This document shows, piece after piece, positions 18,448 to 27,357 of a stretch of 64,000 nt of DNA (its first letter is position 1; each line of letters starts with the position of its first letter). A model generated the notes under the pieces. It worked only from the letters and a program-made list of their open reading frames with translations, did no database searches and was not told the origin of the DNA. The stretch covers positions 186,001-250,000 of the forward strand of contig NZ_BCFL01000016.1 in the NCBI RefSeq assembly GCF_002217755.1, written 5' to 3'. Made by a program: the position numbers and the translations under genes. The stretch comes from Streptomyces hyaluromycini. Lineage in GTDB: Bacteria; Actinomycetota; Actinomycetes; Streptomycetales; Streptomycetaceae.

Positions 18448-19225
18448 GGGCCCAGCCGTGGTCCACGGGACCGATCCCGGCGCCGAGCGCGAACCCGGCC
18501 GCGATCGCCCCGGTGACGTACTCCTTGGCCGCCGTCACCGCCTCCGGCACGGACTGCCCCTTCGCGAGCTGCGACGCGATCGCGGAGGCGAGGGTGCAGC
18601 CGGTGCCGTGGGTGTGCCGGTTGTCGTGCCGCGGGGCGCGCAGAAGGAGTTCTTCCGTGCCGTCCGTGAGCAGGTCGACGGCCTCGCCCGGCAGGTGCCC
18701 GCCCTTGATCAGCACCCACGTGGGGCCGTACGACAGCACGGCCGCCGCGGCCCGGCGCAGATCCGCCTCCGACTCGACACGCACCCCGGTGAGTTGGGCC
18801 ACCTCGTCGAGGTTCGGGGTGGCGACGGTGGCCAGCGGGAGGAGCTCGGTACGGACCGAGTCGAGGGCGGAGGCGGCGAGGAGCGGGTCGCCGTGCTTGG
18901 AGATCCCGACCGGGTCGACGACCACGGGCGCGTCGGTGCCGGCGAGCAACTCCGCGACCGTCTCGACGAGTTCGGCCGAGGCGAGCATCCCGGTCTTCAC
19001 CGCGTCGACCCCGATGTCGTCGACCACGCTCCGGTACTGGGCCCGCACCGCCGCCACCGGCAGCTCCCAGGCACCCTGCACTCCCACGGAGTTCTGCGCG
19101 GTGACCGCCGTCAGCACGCTCATGCCGTGCACGCCCAGCGCCAGCATCGTCTTCAGGTCGGCCTGGATCCCGGCCCCGCCACCGGAGTCGGAGCCCGCGA
19201 CGGTCAGTACCCGCGGCAGGCTCAC
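18410..19225 (-). CDS. thiD: Hydroxymethylpyrimidine/phosphomethylpyrimidine kinase
   Basis: Phosphorylates HMP and HMP-P in the pyrimidine branch of thiamine synthesis. A 271-aa ribokinase-fold protein with the family start [20 protein letters not shown], the substrate segment [15 protein letters not shown] and the anion-hole/catalytic motif [19 protein letters not shown] near residue 215. I placed the start at the GTG at 19225, which overlaps the thiL stop by 4 nt (GTGA), giving translational coupling. The longer in-frame extension upstream lies inside thiL and is a shadow. The end overlaps the convergent monooxygenase gene by 38 nt. Confidence 0.94.
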   Translation of the reverse strand: MSLPRVLTVAGSDSGGGAGIQADLKTMLALGVHGMSVLTAVTAQNSVGVQGAWELPVAAVRAQYRSVVDDIGVDAVKTGMLASAELVETVAELLAGTDAPVVVDPVGISKHGDPLLAASALDSVRTELLPLATVATPNLDEVAQLTGVRVESEADLRRAAAAVLSYGPTWVLIKGGHLPGEAVDLLTDGTEELLLRAPRHDNRHTHGTGCTLASAIASQLAKGQSVPEAVTAAKEYVTGAIAAGFALGAGIGPVDHGWALRTPAGPGTPAA

Positions 19226-20187
19226 GACTCGATGTCCCCGAAGTGGTCCCAGCCGCCCTTGCTGGTCCAGGGCGCCCCGTCGACGGTCACCTGGGGCAGC
19301 GCGGACGGGTTGAGGACCTCGCCGATGACCTTCCAGCGGGCGGGCAGCTTCACGTCCGGTGGGAAGGTGGCCACGATCGCGTGGTCCTCTCCCCCGGTCA
19401 GCACCCACTGGATCGGATCGACGCCGACGGCCTGGCCGATGTCGTTCATCTGGGTCGGGATGTCGATCGCGCCGGAGCGGATGTCGATCCGCACCTTGCT
19501 GGCCTCGGCGATGTGCCCCAGGTCGGCGATCAGCCCGTCGCTCACGTCGCACATCGCGGTCGCGCCGAGGGCGGCCGCGGCCGGGCCCGCGTGGTACGGC
19601 GGCTCGGGGCGGCGGTGCGCCTCCACGAACGCCCGCGGCGAGCGGAAGCCGCGGGAGAGCACCGCGTAGCCGGCCGCGGACCAGCCCAGCCAGCCCGTGA
19701 CGGCGATCAGGTCGCCGGGCTGGGCGCCGGCCCGGGTGACCGGCTCCTGGTTGCGCAGATCGCCGAGCGCGGTGATCGACACCATGATCGTGTCGCCGCG
19801 GACCACGTCGCCGCCGACCACCGAGGCGCCGGCCACCTGGCACTCGTCGCGCAGGCCGTCCATCAGCTCACTGGGCCAGGTCACCGGGAGCTCGGCCGGC
19901 ACGACCAGGCCGAGCAGCAGGGCGGTCGGCACGGCGCCCATGGCCGCGATGTCCGCGAGGTTCTGCGCGGCCGCCTTGCGGCCGACGTCGTAGGCCGTGG
20001 ACCAGTCGCGGCGGAAGTGCCGGCCCTCCAGCAGGATGTCGGTGCTCGCCACCACCCGGCGGTCGGGCGCGGCGACCACCGCGGCGTCGTCGCCGGGGCC
20101 GACCCGGACCGCCGGAGTGGTGGTGAGACGGGAGGTGAGCTCCCTGATGAGCCCGAACTCCCCCAGCTCACCAACAGTGCCCTTCAT
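19222..20187 (-). CDS. thiL: Thiamine-monophosphate kinase
   Basis: Converts thiamine phosphate to thiamine diphosphate, the last step of cofactor synthesis. A 321-aa PurM-like ATPase with [20 protein letters not shown] (metal-binding Asp cluster), [23 protein letters not shown] and [16 protein letters not shown], all ThiL hallmarks. The ATG at 20187 gives the standard start [14 protein letters not shown]; in-frame codons further upstream lack family similarity. First gene of a thiL-thiD unit. No TPP riboswitch is recognisable upstream. Confidence 0.95.
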   Translation of the reverse strand: MKGTVGELGEFGLIRELTSRLTTTPAVRVGPGDDAAVVAAPDRRVVASTDILLEGRHFRRDWSTAYDVGRKAAAQNLADIAAMGAVPTALLLGLVVPAELPVTWPSELMDGLRDECQVAGASVVGGDVVRGDTIMVSITALGDLRNQEPVTRAGAQPGDLIAVTGWLGWSAAGYAVLSRGFRSPRAFVEAHRRPEPPYHAGPAAAALGATAMCDVSDGLIADLGHIAEASKVRIDIRSGAIDIPTQMNDIGQAVGVDPIQWVLTGGEDHAIVATFPPDVKLPARWKVIGEVLNPSALPQVTVDGAPWTSKGGWDHFGDIES

Positions 20188-20393
20188 TGCCCTTACGCCC
20201 CTTCTCTGCCTTGCCGTGCCCGCTCGCGCGTCACCGTCGTCGTGGATACGGTCGAGGTGACCGTCAACATCTGTCGTGCCTGCACCCCGGCGCGCAAGCC
20301 CCTGTCCGCGCAGGTCTCCCCGCGGTGAGCGGCGACGCGATACCGTGGCGTTCCTTTTCCCCACATGATCCTCGTGGCCGCCCTGGAGGTTCC

Positions 20394-20627
20394 GTGGTAC
20401 AGGCGTACATCCTGATCCAGACGGAGGTCGGCAAAGCGTCGACCGTCGCCGAGACGATCAGCAAGATCCCTGGAGTCATCCAGGCCGAGGATGTGACAGG
20501 ACCGTACGACGTCATCGTGCGCGCGCAAGCCGACACAGTCGATGAACTCGGTCGCATGGTGGTCGCGAAGGTCCAGCAAGTGGACGGCATCACGCGCACC
20601 CTGACCTGCCCGGTCGTCCATCTGTAG
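20394..20627 (+). CDS. Stand-alone Lrp/AsnC ligand-binding (RAM) domain protein
   Basis: A 77-aa protein from a GTG at 20394 with GGAGG five bases before it. It starts MVQAYILIQTEVGKASTVAE and has the AsnC-type ferredoxin-like pattern TGPYDVIVRAQADTVDELG. There is no helix-turn-helix, so it consists of the effector/oligomerisation domain only. Such small proteins form rings that bind amino acids and may modulate full-length Lrp-type regulators; the partner is unknown. Upstream in-frame codons back to 20187 are non-coding by similarity. Confidence 0.88.
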   Translation: MVQAYILIQTEVGKASTVAETISKIPGVIQAEDVTGPYDVIVRAQADTVDELGRMVVAKVQQVDGITRTLTCPVVHL

Positions 20628-20647
20628 CCCCCGTCTACCCTTGGCCG

Positions 20648-21133
20648 GTGAACTTCTTCCGTCACCGGCCATCCGGTCTGCCCGCGCTCGCCGCGCTGAT
20701 GATCGCGGCAGCGGGCTGCTCATCAGCAGACGACGCCCCCTCGGCGGCGGTTCCCAGCCCGGGCGGGGCGGTCGCCGAGCTGTGCCGGCACCTCGACGAG
20801 GTGCTGCCGCAGAAGGTCGACAAGCTGGGCCGACGTGACCCCGAGCCCTCGTCCGCGCTGACCGCGGGCTGGGGAGACCCGGCGATCATACTGCGCTGCG
20901 GTGTTTCGCGACCCGCGAAGATGGCCGACCCGGAAGCCGACGGGGTTGAGGTGAACGGGGTGGGGTGGCTGCTGGAGCAGGAGGCCGACAAATCGTTCCG
21001 GTTCACCACGACGTTGCGGAAGGCGTATGTCGAGGTGACGATCCCTGCGGGGCGGACCGGGGATGGCATGGCGCCGTTGGTGGGCTTGGCGCCTGCCATC
21101 AAGAAGGCGATTCCGGAGGGGATTGCCGACTAG
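20648..21133 (+). CDS. DUF3515 lipoprotein
   Basis: A 161-aa exported protein. Basic N-terminus, hydrophobic LPALAALMIAAAGC with a lipobox (AAGC, Cys about residue 24), then a Ser/Ala/Pro linker and a compact domain with a conserved Cys pair (ELCRHL and ILRCGVSRP). Matches the actinobacterial DUF3515 family, which has no known function and is usually found between this Lrp-type gene and ddl. GTG start at 20648, 20 nt after the previous stop. Confidence 0.85.
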   Translation: MNFFRHRPSGLPALAALMIAAAGCSSADDAPSAAVPSPGGAVAELCRHLDEVLPQKVDKLGRRDPEPSSALTAGWGDPAIILRCGVSRPAKMADPEADGVEVNGVGWLLEQEADKSFRFTTTLRKAYVEVTIPAGRTGDGMAPLVGLAPAIKKAIPEGIAD

Positions 21134-21152
21134 GCGCCGTAGGACTCAAGGT

Positions 21153-21219
21153 CGCTTGTCGGCTGCGGGTCGTCAGTGGTTGCTCGCGCAGTTCCCCGCG
21201 CCCCTTTCGGGGCGCTTCA
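21153..21219. repeat. Dispersed Streptomyces intergenic repeat, copy 2
   Basis: Between the DUF3515 gene and ddl. Contains CGGCTGCGGGTCGTC, GGTTGCTCGCGCAGTTCCCC and the hairpin GCGCCCCTTTCGGGGCGC, the modules also found at 29.94 kb. The hairpin lies between convergent genes and could double as a terminator. Confidence 0.7.
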
Positions 21220-21233
21220 GCTCGGGGCGTTTT

Positions 21234-22391
21234 CTAGCGCAGGCCCGTTGACCGGTTGAGCGCGGCCTGGATCAGGCGGTCGATGAGGTCTGGGTAGGTG
21301 ACACCGGTCGCCTGCCACATCTGGGGGTACATCGAGATCGGGGTGAAGCCGGGCATCGTGTTGATCTCGTTGATGACGAATTCGCCGTCCTCGGCGAGGA
21401 AGAAGTCGGCGCGGACCAGGCCCTCGCAGGACGCGGCCTCGAAGGCGTCCACCGCGAGCCGCTGGACATCGGCGGTCTCCTCGGGGGTGAGGGGAGCCGG
21501 GACGATGCCGGGGGTGGAGTCGATGTACTTGGCCTCGAAGTCGTAGTACGCGTGCTCGGAGGGCGGCGGGATCTCCGCCGGGACCGAGGCGCGCGGACCG
21601 TCCTCGAACTCCAGGACGCCGACCTCGATCTCACGGCCGCGGACGGCCGCCTCGATCAGGATCTTCGGGTCGTGGGACTGGGCCTCGGCGATCGCCTCGT
21701 CCAGCCCGGACAGGTCGTCGACCTTGGTGATGCCGATCGACGAACCCGCGCGCGCGGGCTTCACGAACAGCGGCCAGCCGTGCTCGCCGGCGAAGTCGAC
21801 GATCCGCTTGCGGGCCGCGGACTCGTCCTGCTGCCACTCGCGGGGGCGGATCACCAGGTACGGGCCGACGGCGAGCCCGAAGGAGGCGAACACCCGCTTC
21901 ATGTACTCCTTGTCCTGGCCGACGGCCGAGGCGAGCACGCCCGAGCCGACGTACGGGACGCCGGAGAGCTCCAGGAGGCCCTGCAGGGTGCCGTCCTCGC
22001 CGTACGGGCCGTGCAGCACCGGGAAGACCACGTCGACCTCGCCGAGCGCCTTGGGCACCGAGCCTGGCTCGCTGTAGACGACCTCGCGGCTGGCGGGGTC
22101 GACGGGGAGGACCACGCCGCCCTCGGTGGACTCGGCGAGGTCGCCGACCTCGGGGGTGCGGCGCTCGGCGATGGCCATGCGTTCGGGTTCGTCGGCCGTG
22201 AGCACCCAGCGGCCTTCCCTGGTGATGCCGATCGGCAGGACGTCGTACTTCGTCCGGTCGATGGCGCTCAGGACGGCTCCGGCGGTGACCGTGGAGATCC
22301 CGTGCTCGGAGCTGCGGCCGCCGAAGACGACGGCCACGCGCGGCTTGCGAGCGGGCTGCTCAGGGCTCTGGGGGAGGTTCTCGGTGCTCAT
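21234..22391 (-). CDS. ddlA: D-alanine--D-alanine ligase
   Basis: Makes D-Ala-D-Ala for peptidoglycan. A 385-aa ATP-grasp enzyme: RVAVVFGGRSSEHGIST (N-terminal substrate loop with EH), FPVLHGPYGEDGTLQGLLE, LFVKPARAGSSIGITKV (ATP-binding Lys and Gly loop), and VRADFFLAEDGEFVINEINT with the Mg-binding D/E/N triad, ending MPGFTPISMYPQMW. About 365-385 aa is normal in actinobacteria. The SSIG type and the residues visible give no hint of a D-Lac-specific (vancomycin resistance) enzyme, but I cannot exclude altered specificity. Confidence 0.95.
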   Translation of the reverse strand: MSTENLPQSPEQPARKPRVAVVFGGRSSEHGISTVTAGAVLSAIDRTKYDVLPIGITREGRWVLTADEPERMAIAERRTPEVGDLAESTEGGVVLPVDPASREVVYSEPGSVPKALGEVDVVFPVLHGPYGEDGTLQGLLELSGVPYVGSGVLASAVGQDKEYMKRVFASFGLAVGPYLVIRPREWQQDESAARKRIVDFAGEHGWPLFVKPARAGSSIGITKVDDLSGLDEAIAEAQSHDPKILIEAAVRGREIEVGVLEFEDGPRASVPAEIPPPSEHAYYDFEAKYIDSTPGIVPAPLTPEETADVQRLAVDAFEAASCEGLVRADFFLAEDGEFVINEINTMPGFTPISMYPQMWQATGVTYPDLIDRLIQAALNRSTGLR

Positions 22392-22601
22392 ATCGCGTTG
22401 AGAGTACCCGGTGGTAGGGCCCCGAGACAGCGTCGGCAGGGCGCGAGTGAGCCGAAGGGGCGCGCCGGTATCGAGGGCGCGAGCGCGCGGAGGCCCGAAG
22501 GGCTGAGCACGATCGTGGTCTCGACACCGTCCCGCGGCGGCAGCCGCATATTCGGCACTGCGGCGCCCCGAAGGCGAACGAGCAAAAAACAGGGGGTTTG
22601 C
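22392..22601. repeat. Intergenic stretch between gpsA and ddl with a repeat module
   Basis: 210 nt with no credible gene. It contains GCAGCCGCATATTCGGCACTGCGGCGCCCCG around 22540-22570 (a diverged copy of the GCCGCATAT module of the dispersed repeat) and GAAGGGGCGCGCC. It presumably also holds the ddl promoter, which I could not assign. Confidence 0.5.
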
Positions 22602-23612
22602 TCAGCGTCGCTCGGGCTTCGCGCTGCGCGACATCAGCTCCTTGAGGGCGACCACCGGGGGCTTGCCCTCGTGCACGATGTCCACGACCGTCTCGGTGAT
22701 CGGCATCTCCACGCCGTGCCGGCGGGCCAGATCGGCCACCGACTCGCAGGACTTGACGCCCTCGGCGGTCTGCTTGGTGACCGCGATGGTCTCCTCCAGG
22801 GTCATGCCCTTGCCGAGGTTGGTGCCGAAGGTGTGGTTGCGGGAGAGCGGGGAGGAGCAGGTGGCCACCAGGTCGCCGAGCCCGGCGAGTCCCGAGAAGG
22901 TCAGCGGGTCGGCGCCGAGGGCGAGTCCGAGCCGCGCGGTCTCCGCGAGACCGCGCGTGATGAGCGAGCCCTTGGCGTTGTCGCCGAGCCCCATGCCGTC
23001 GGCGATGCCCACGGCGAGGCCGATGACGTTCTTGACCGAGCCGCCCAGTTCGCACCCGACCACGTCGGTCTCGGTGTACGGCCGGAAGTACGGGGTGTGA
23101 CAGGCCGCCTGGAGCCGCCGGGCGACCGTCTCGTCGGTGCAGGCGACCACGGCGGCGGCCGGCATGCGGGCCGCGATCTCCCGGGCGAGGTTGGGGCCGG
23201 TGACGACGGCGACGCGGTCCGCGCCGACCTTGGTGACGTCCTGGATGACCTCGCTCATCCGCATGACGGTGCCGAGTTCGACACCCTTCATGAGGGACAC
23301 GAGGACCGTCTCGGGCGCGAGCAGCGGCGCCCATTCGGCGAGGTTGGCCCGCATGGTCTGGGACGGCACCGACAGGAACGTGAAGTCGGCGCCGGCGGCC
23401 GCCTCGGCGGGGTCGGTCGTGGCCCGCAGGTTCTCGGGAAGTTCCACGCCCGGCAGATAGTCGGGGTTGGTACGGCCGGAGTTGACGGCCTCGGCCACCT
23501 CCGCGCGCCGCGCCCACAGGGTGACCTCGCACCCGGCGTCGGCGAGCACCATCCCGAAGGCCGTACCCCACGAACCCGCGCTGAAGACCGCCGCCTTGGC
23601 AGGCTTGCTCAC
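22602..23612 (-). CDS. gpsA: NAD(P)H-dependent glycerol-3-phosphate dehydrogenase
   Basis: Reduces dihydroxyacetone phosphate to sn-glycerol 3-phosphate for phospholipids. 336 aa from the GTG at 23612: AAVFSAGSWGTAFGMVLADA (dinucleotide fold GxGxxGxA with Ser for the first Gly), VSLMKGVELGT, GPNLAREIA, CELGGSVKNVIGLAVGIADG (catalytic Lys) and the C-terminal substrate helix region. The GTG overlaps the stop of plsC by 4 nt (GTGA), so the two lipid genes are coupled. The long upstream extension of this frame runs through plsC and is not coding. Confidence 0.95.
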   Translation of the reverse strand: MSKPAKAAVFSAGSWGTAFGMVLADAGCEVTLWARRAEVAEAVNSGRTNPDYLPGVELPENLRATTDPAEAAAGADFTFLSVPSQTMRANLAEWAPLLAPETVLVSLMKGVELGTVMRMSEVIQDVTKVGADRVAVVTGPNLAREIAARMPAAAVVACTDETVARRLQAACHTPYFRPYTETDVVGCELGGSVKNVIGLAVGIADGMGLGDNAKGSLITRGLAETARLGLALGADPLTFSGLAGLGDLVATCSSPLSRNHTFGTNLGKGMTLEETIAVTKQTAEGVKSCESVADLARRHGVEMPITETVVDIVHEGKPPVVALKELMSRSAKPERR

Positions 23613-24373
23613 TTGCCGCTCTCCTCTTCCAGACCGCTCTGCGCACGCGTCCGGCGCCGCTGCTCGATCCGCACCTGGCGTGGATCGTAGGGGGTCTCGG
23701 GAGCCTTCTCGCCGCGGATGTCCTCCAGCTGGCGCGTGATGGCCGCCATGATGACCTCGGTCGCCTCCTTGAGGACGTCCTGGGTCATCTCCTTGTCGTA
23801 GAAGCGCGTGAGGTCGACCGGCGGGCCCGCGAGGACGTGGTGGGTCTTGCGGGGCAGCAGGTCGGGCTTCTTCGCGTACGGCGGGAGGAGTTCGTTGGCG
23901 CCCCACTGGGCGACCGGGATCACCGGGCACTTGGTCTGCAGGGCGACCCGGGCGGCACCGGTCTTGGCGGTCATGGGCCACTGGTCCGGGTCGCGGGTGA
24001 TCGTTCCCTCAGGGTAGAAGGCGACGCACTCGCCGCGCTCCACGGCGTCGATCGCGGCCCGGAAGGCGCTGAGCGCGTCGGTGGACTCGCGGTAGACGGG
24101 GATCTGGCCGGTGCCCCGCATCACGGCGCCGACGAATCCCTTCTTGAAAAGCCCGCTCTTCGCGAGGAATCGCGGAACGCGGCCGGTGTTGTACTGATAG
24201 TGCGCGTAGGCGAAGGGATCGATGTGGGAATTGTGGTTCACCGCGGTGATAAATCCACCCTCGGCCGGAATGTTCTCCATTCCGCGCCAGTCCCGCTTGA
24301 TCAGAACCACCAGCGGAGGTTTGCAGAGAACCGCAGCGAAGCGGTACCAGAAGCCGATTCTCCGGCGGGGCAC
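23609..24373 (-). CDS. plsC: 1-acyl-sn-glycerol-3-phosphate acyltransferase
   Basis: Acylates lysophosphatidic acid, giving phosphatidic acid. 254 aa from a GTG at 24373 preceded by AGGAAGG. Catalytic motif I VNHNSHIDPFAYA (NHxSxxD variant of NHxxxxD) near residue 46, GQIPVYRES (motif II) and FYPEGTITRDP (motif III, EGT) near residue 115. A hydrophobic N-terminal segment FAAVLCKPPLVVLI may anchor it to the membrane. Overlaps gpsA, supplying consecutive steps of phospholipid synthesis. In-frame codons up to 24499 look non-coding. Confidence 0.92.
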   Translation of the reverse strand: MPRRRIGFWYRFAAVLCKPPLVVLIKRDWRGMENIPAEGGFITAVNHNSHIDPFAYAHYQYNTGRVPRFLAKSGLFKKGFVGAVMRGTGQIPVYRESTDALSAFRAAIDAVERGECVAFYPEGTITRDPDQWPMTAKTGAARVALQTKCPVIPVAQWGANELLPPYAKKPDLLPRKTHHVLAGPPVDLTRFYDKEMTQDVLKEATEVIMAAITRQLEDIRGEKAPETPYDPRQVRIEQRRRTRAQSGLEEESGK

Positions 24374-24528
24374 GCGGACACCTTCCTCTAGGACTTCTTC
24401 CCGGCCTGGGATCGGGAAGAAGTGTGGCCCCGGCCCGCCGGCCTGTCGAGAACACCGTACGCCTCGGCATCGCGACCACCCCGTGAGCCCGGGTGACAAT
24501 GAGGCAACAAGGGAGGGACGGTACGACT

Positions 24529-25167
24529 GTGCAGTGGACCCTGGTCATCCCGCTCAAGCCTCTGGCCCAGGCCAAGAGCAGGCTCGCGGACACCGCGGCG
24601 GACGGTTTGCGTCCGTCACTCGCCCTCGCCTTCGCCCAGGACACGGTGGCGGCGGCCCTGGCCTGCCAGTCGGTGAAGGATGTGGCGGTCGTCACGGACG
24701 ACACGCTGGCCGGGCGCGAACTGTCGGCGCTGGGCGCGCGCATCGTCCCGGACACGCCGGCGAGGGGCCTGAACGCCGCGCTGCGGCACGGCGCGGCGGC
24801 CGTCCGGGCATCGCGTCCGGAAAGCCCCGTGGCGGCCCTGAACGCCGATCTGCCGGCGGTGCGGCCGCTGGAATTGGCCCGGGTGCTCGATGCGGCCGCG
24901 GAATTCCCCCGCGCTTTTCTTCCGGACGCGGCGGCAATCGGCACCACCCTGCTGGCGGCGGCCCCCGGCCATGAATTGGCGCCCGCATTCGGCCTGGATT
25001 CCCGCGCCCGCCATGCCGCCTCGGGCGCCGAGGAACTGCGACTGGCGGGCGTGGATTCGGTACGCCAGGACGTGGACACCGGCGCCGACCTGCGCGCGGC
25101 CCTGGCCCTGGGCGTGGGCCCCCGCACGGCCACGGTGGCGGCCCGCCTGCTGATCCCGGACCAGTAG
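24529..25167 (+). CDS. cofC: 2-phospho-L-lactate (or phosphoenolpyruvate) guanylyltransferase
   Basis: Activates the phosphorylated three-carbon unit with GTP in coenzyme F420 synthesis. 212 aa from a GTG at 24529 with GGGAGGG 11 nt upstream. WTLVIPLKPLAQAKSRL is the family start, VVTDDTLAGREL and VAALNADLPAVRP (LxADLP) are the nucleotide and metal motifs. A GTG at 24493 would add 12 residues with no family similarity. Divergent from plsC. Other F420 genes (fbiA/B) are not in this window, which is normal for Streptomyces. Confidence 0.9.
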   Translation: MQWTLVIPLKPLAQAKSRLADTAADGLRPSLALAFAQDTVAAALACQSVKDVAVVTDDTLAGRELSALGARIVPDTPARGLNAALRHGAAAVRASRPESPVAALNADLPAVRPLELARVLDAAAEFPRAFLPDAAAIGTTLLAAAPGHELAPAFGLDSRARHAASGAEELRLAGVDSVRQDVDTGADLRAALALGVGPRTATVAARLLIPDQ

Positions 25168-25176
25168 GCTGCGCTC

Positions 25177-25380
25177 ATGCAGGCGACCGCATACACGTAC
25201 GACCCCGAGACGCACGCCGGCCAGGTCCTCCTGGACGACGGGACACCGGTGCCCTTCGACGGGCCGGCGTTCGAGGCGGGCGGACTGCGCCTGCTCAGGC
25301 CGGGTCAGAGGGTACGGATCGAGACCGAGGGGACCGGAGACGGCCTCCGCATCACCCTGGTGACTTTGCAGACGCTCTGA
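25177..25380 (+). CDS. Small conserved hypothetical protein
   Basis: 67 aa starting MQATAYTYDPETHAGQVLLD and ending in ITLVTLQTL. It is beta-rich with alternating hydrophobics and has a PGQRVRIETEG turn, giving an OB or cold-shock-like impression, but the RNP motifs of cold-shock proteins are absent. It lies 9 nt after cofC, so the two are probably co-transcribed. I recognise it only as a conserved streptomycete neighbour; no function can be given. Confidence 0.72.
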   Translation: MQATAYTYDPETHAGQVLLDDGTPVPFDGPAFEAGGLRLLRPGQRVRIETEGTGDGLRITLVTLQTL

Positions 25381-25414
25381 GCCCAGAAACCCACGCATCC
25401 CCTGAACACACCGC

Positions 25415-25443
25415 GGGCCGGACTCCCCAAGGGAATCCGGCCC
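25415..25443. terminator. Bidirectional terminator hairpin between the 67-aa gene and hupS
   Basis: GGGCCGGACTCCC-CAA-GGGAATCCGGCCC: 13-bp stem with one G-T pair and a 3-nt loop between convergent genes. No U-tract, as is common in Streptomyces. Confidence 0.75.
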
Positions 25444-25472
25444 GTCGCGTGAGTACCTCGACGCTCCCCGCG

Positions 25473-26099
25473 TCAGCGGGCCGTGGCCTTCTTGGCGGGA
25501 GCCTTGCGCGCCGTCGACTTCTTGGCCGGCGCCTTCTTGGCGGTGACCTTCTTGGCCGGCGCCTTCTTGGCGGCCGTCTTCTTCGCCGTCGCCGTGGTCT
25601 TCTTCGCGGTGGTCTTCTTCGCCGCCGCGGCGGTGGTCTTCTTCGCGGCGGCCGTGGTCTTCTTGGCCACCGTCTTCTTCGCGGTGATCTTCTTCGCCAC
25701 CGCCGTGGCCTTCTTGGCGGTGGTCTTCTTCGCCACCGCCTTCTTGACCGTCGCCGAAGCGCCGCCGGTCAGGCTGCCCTTGGGCGCCTTCTTGACCGCG
25801 ACCTCACCGCCGCGCGGCAGCTTCTTGGAGCCGCTCACCAGGTCCTTGAAGCCCTGACCGGCGCGGAAGCGCGGCACGGAGGTCTTCTTGACCCGAACCC
25901 GCTCGCCCGTCTGAGGGTTGCGGGCGTAGCGGGCGGGGCGGTCCACCTTCTCGAAGGACCCGAAGCCGGTGACCGAGACCCGCTCACCCGCGACGACCGC
26001 GCGGACGATGGCGTCCAGGACATGGTCGACAGCCTCGGCGGCCTGCTGGCGGCCGCCCATCTTGTCGGCAATCGCTTCTACGAGCTGCGCCTTGTTCAC
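25473..26099 (-). CDS. hupS: Dual-domain HU-like nucleoid protein
   Basis: 208 aa. Residues 1-95 are a canonical HU domain (MNKAQLVEAIADKMGG, VTGFGSFEKVDRPARYARNP with the DNA-minor-groove Pro in RNPQTGE). Residues about 110-208 are an alanine/lysine tail built of AKK-T repeats, like histone H1. Such HupS proteins compact the chromosome during sporulation; the tail aids DNA and spore nucleoid binding (family knowledge). The C-terminal DNA is a degenerate 15-30-bp tandem repeat, a likely place for length variation. A strong vegetative-type promoter lies about 50 nt upstream. Confidence 0.95.
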   Translation of the reverse strand: MNKAQLVEAIADKMGGRQQAAEAVDHVLDAIVRAVVAGERVSVTGFGSFEKVDRPARYARNPQTGERVRVKKTSVPRFRAGQGFKDLVSGSKKLPRGGEVAVKKAPKGSLTGGASATVKKAVAKKTTAKKATAVAKKITAKKTVAKKTTAAAKKTTAAAAKKTTAKKTTATAKKTAAKKAPAKKVTAKKAPAKKSTARKAPAKKATAR

Positions 26100-26150
26100 G
26101 TCTTCCCCTTCGGAGACATCGCCAGAACGAATGTGTTCAAGCTTTTTCGC

Positions 26151-26179
26151 ACGTTAGGCAGATATATACCGCAAATCAA
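26151..26179 (-). promoter_or_regulatory. Likely HrdB-type promoter of hupS
   Basis: On the minus strand TTGATT, a 17-nt spacer and TAACGT, with the AT-rich spacer containing TATATA, unusual in this genome. The -10 end lies about 52 nt before the hupS ATG. Confidence 0.6.
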
Positions 26180-26239
26180 ACACGAAACGGGCTTATCACC
26201 CTTGTGCCGCAACGGACTCGGCCTGCTCGTACGGTCCGG

Positions 26240-26470
26240 TCAGCGGTCCTCTTCGGGGATTCGACCCGCGTCGAGGTCCGCGTTGAACCGTTCGAGCCGC
26301 CTTGCCGCGTCGGCGACGTCGTGTTTGGCCGCGGCCGTAATGACCAGCAGCTTCCGGGTCAGCGCCATCCGTACGCCCTCCGGGACTTGCAGTGCGCGCA
26401 CTCTTGTGTGCGCTTCCTTGAGTTGGCCCGCGACCGCCGCATAGAGCTGGAGTTGGCCGTCGTGTTCCAT
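26240..26470 (-). CDS. Small conserved hypothetical protein
   Basis: 76 aa from the ATG at 26470: MEHDGQLQLYAAVAGQLKEA, then a mainly helical, charged protein ending DLDAGRIPEEDR. It looks like a small all-helical bundle without Cys, membrane or signal segments. No strong ribosome-binding site is seen. An in-frame longer version to 26653 has an unlikely Cys/Arg-rich N-terminus and runs through the intergenic region. No known function. Confidence 0.62.
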   Translation of the reverse strand: MEHDGQLQLYAAVAGQLKEAHTRVRALQVPEGVRMALTRKLLVITAAAKHDVADAARRLERFNADLDAGRIPEEDR

Positions 26471-26656
26471 GCACAGATTGTGCCATCTGGGGCGAGTTGT
26501 CGCCTGCGCAGGGTGCAACTGGCGCCTCAAATGGCCTTCCGAGCACTTGCGGAAGCCGCGGACACAGCACTCACGTACCCCGACAACATCCGCCCTAACG
26601 TGGGAAGTTGGCAAGACCTGCGACAACGCGAGCGCCCGTTCGGGTGCAGACATGGC

Positions 26657-26687
26657 TGTACCCCCAATCGTGGCGATCGGGGGTACA
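26657..26687. terminator. Hairpin terminator downstream of leuCD
   Basis: TGTACCCCCAATCG-TGG-CGATCGGGGGTACA, a 14-bp stem with one mismatch, 70 nt beyond the leuD stop. No U-tract. Confidence 0.75.
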
Positions 26688-26757
26688 GGCGGGGTGTTGC
26701 GGTGGCTGAAACCAGCCGTATTCAGATGTGAGGGTTCAAGCCGAAACGGGCTCCGGC

Positions 26758-27351
26758 TCAGACCTGGAGCGTCCGCGGCTTGTACGACGGCCGCTTGGCC
26801 TCGTACTCGGCGATGTCGGCCTCGTTCCGGAGGGTGATGGAGATGTCGTCCAGGCCGTTCAGCAGCCGCCAGCGGGAGTTCTCGTCCAGCTCGAAGGAGG
26901 CGGTGACGCCCTCGGCGCGCACCTCGCGGTTCTCCAGGTCGACGGTGATCTCGGCCTGCGGGTCGTTCTCGGTGAGCTCCTGCAGCGCCTCCACGATCTT
27001 CTGGTCCAGGACCACCGTGAGCAGGCCGTTCTTCAGCGAGTTGCCCCGGAAGATGTCGGCGAAGCGGGAGGAGATCACGGTCTTGAAGCCGTAGTTCTGC
27101 AGCGCCCAGACGGCGTGCTCACGGGAGGAGCCGGTGCCGAAGTCGGGGCCGGCGACCAGGACGGTCGCGCCCTGCCGCTCGGGGCGGTTGAGGATGAAGC
27201 TCTCGTCCTTGCGCCAGGCCTCGAACAGACCGTCCTCGAAGCCGTCCCTGGTGACCTTCTTGAGCCAGTGAGCAGGGATGATCTGGTCGGTGTCGACGTT
27301 GGAGCGGCGCAGCGGGACGGCCCGGCCGGTGTGCGTGGTGAATGCTTCCAT
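26758..27351 (-). CDS. leuD: 3-isopropylmalate dehydratase small subunit
   Basis: Small subunit of the leucine-pathway isomerase that turns 2- into 3-isopropylmalate. 197 aa: [15 protein letters not shown] (substrate loop), [20 protein letters not shown] (GxGSSREHA active-site loop) near residue 82, and [18 protein letters not shown]. Six nt after leuC, in one operon. Probably controlled by NdgR from the leuC-ndgR intergenic region. Confidence 0.97.
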   Translation of the reverse strand: MEAFTTHTGRAVPLRRSNVDTDQIIPAHWLKKVTRDGFEDGLFEAWRKDESFILNRPERQGATVLVAGPDFGTGSSREHAVWALQNYGFKTVISSRFADIFRGNSLKNGLLTVVLDQKIVEALQELTENDPQAEITVDLENREVRAEGVTASFELDENSRWRLLNGLDDISITLRNEADIAEYEAKRPSYKPRTLQV

Positions 27352-27357
27352 GGCTGA

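Noticed and set aside
20188..20393. Possible TPP riboswitch before thiL
   Set aside because: Searched by eye for CTGAGA and ACCTGATC-type core elements on the minus strand and found none.
21234..22391. Vancomycin-resistance type (D-Ala-D-Lac) ligase
   Set aside because: No vanH/vanX neighbours and the gene sits at the usual housekeeping ddl position.
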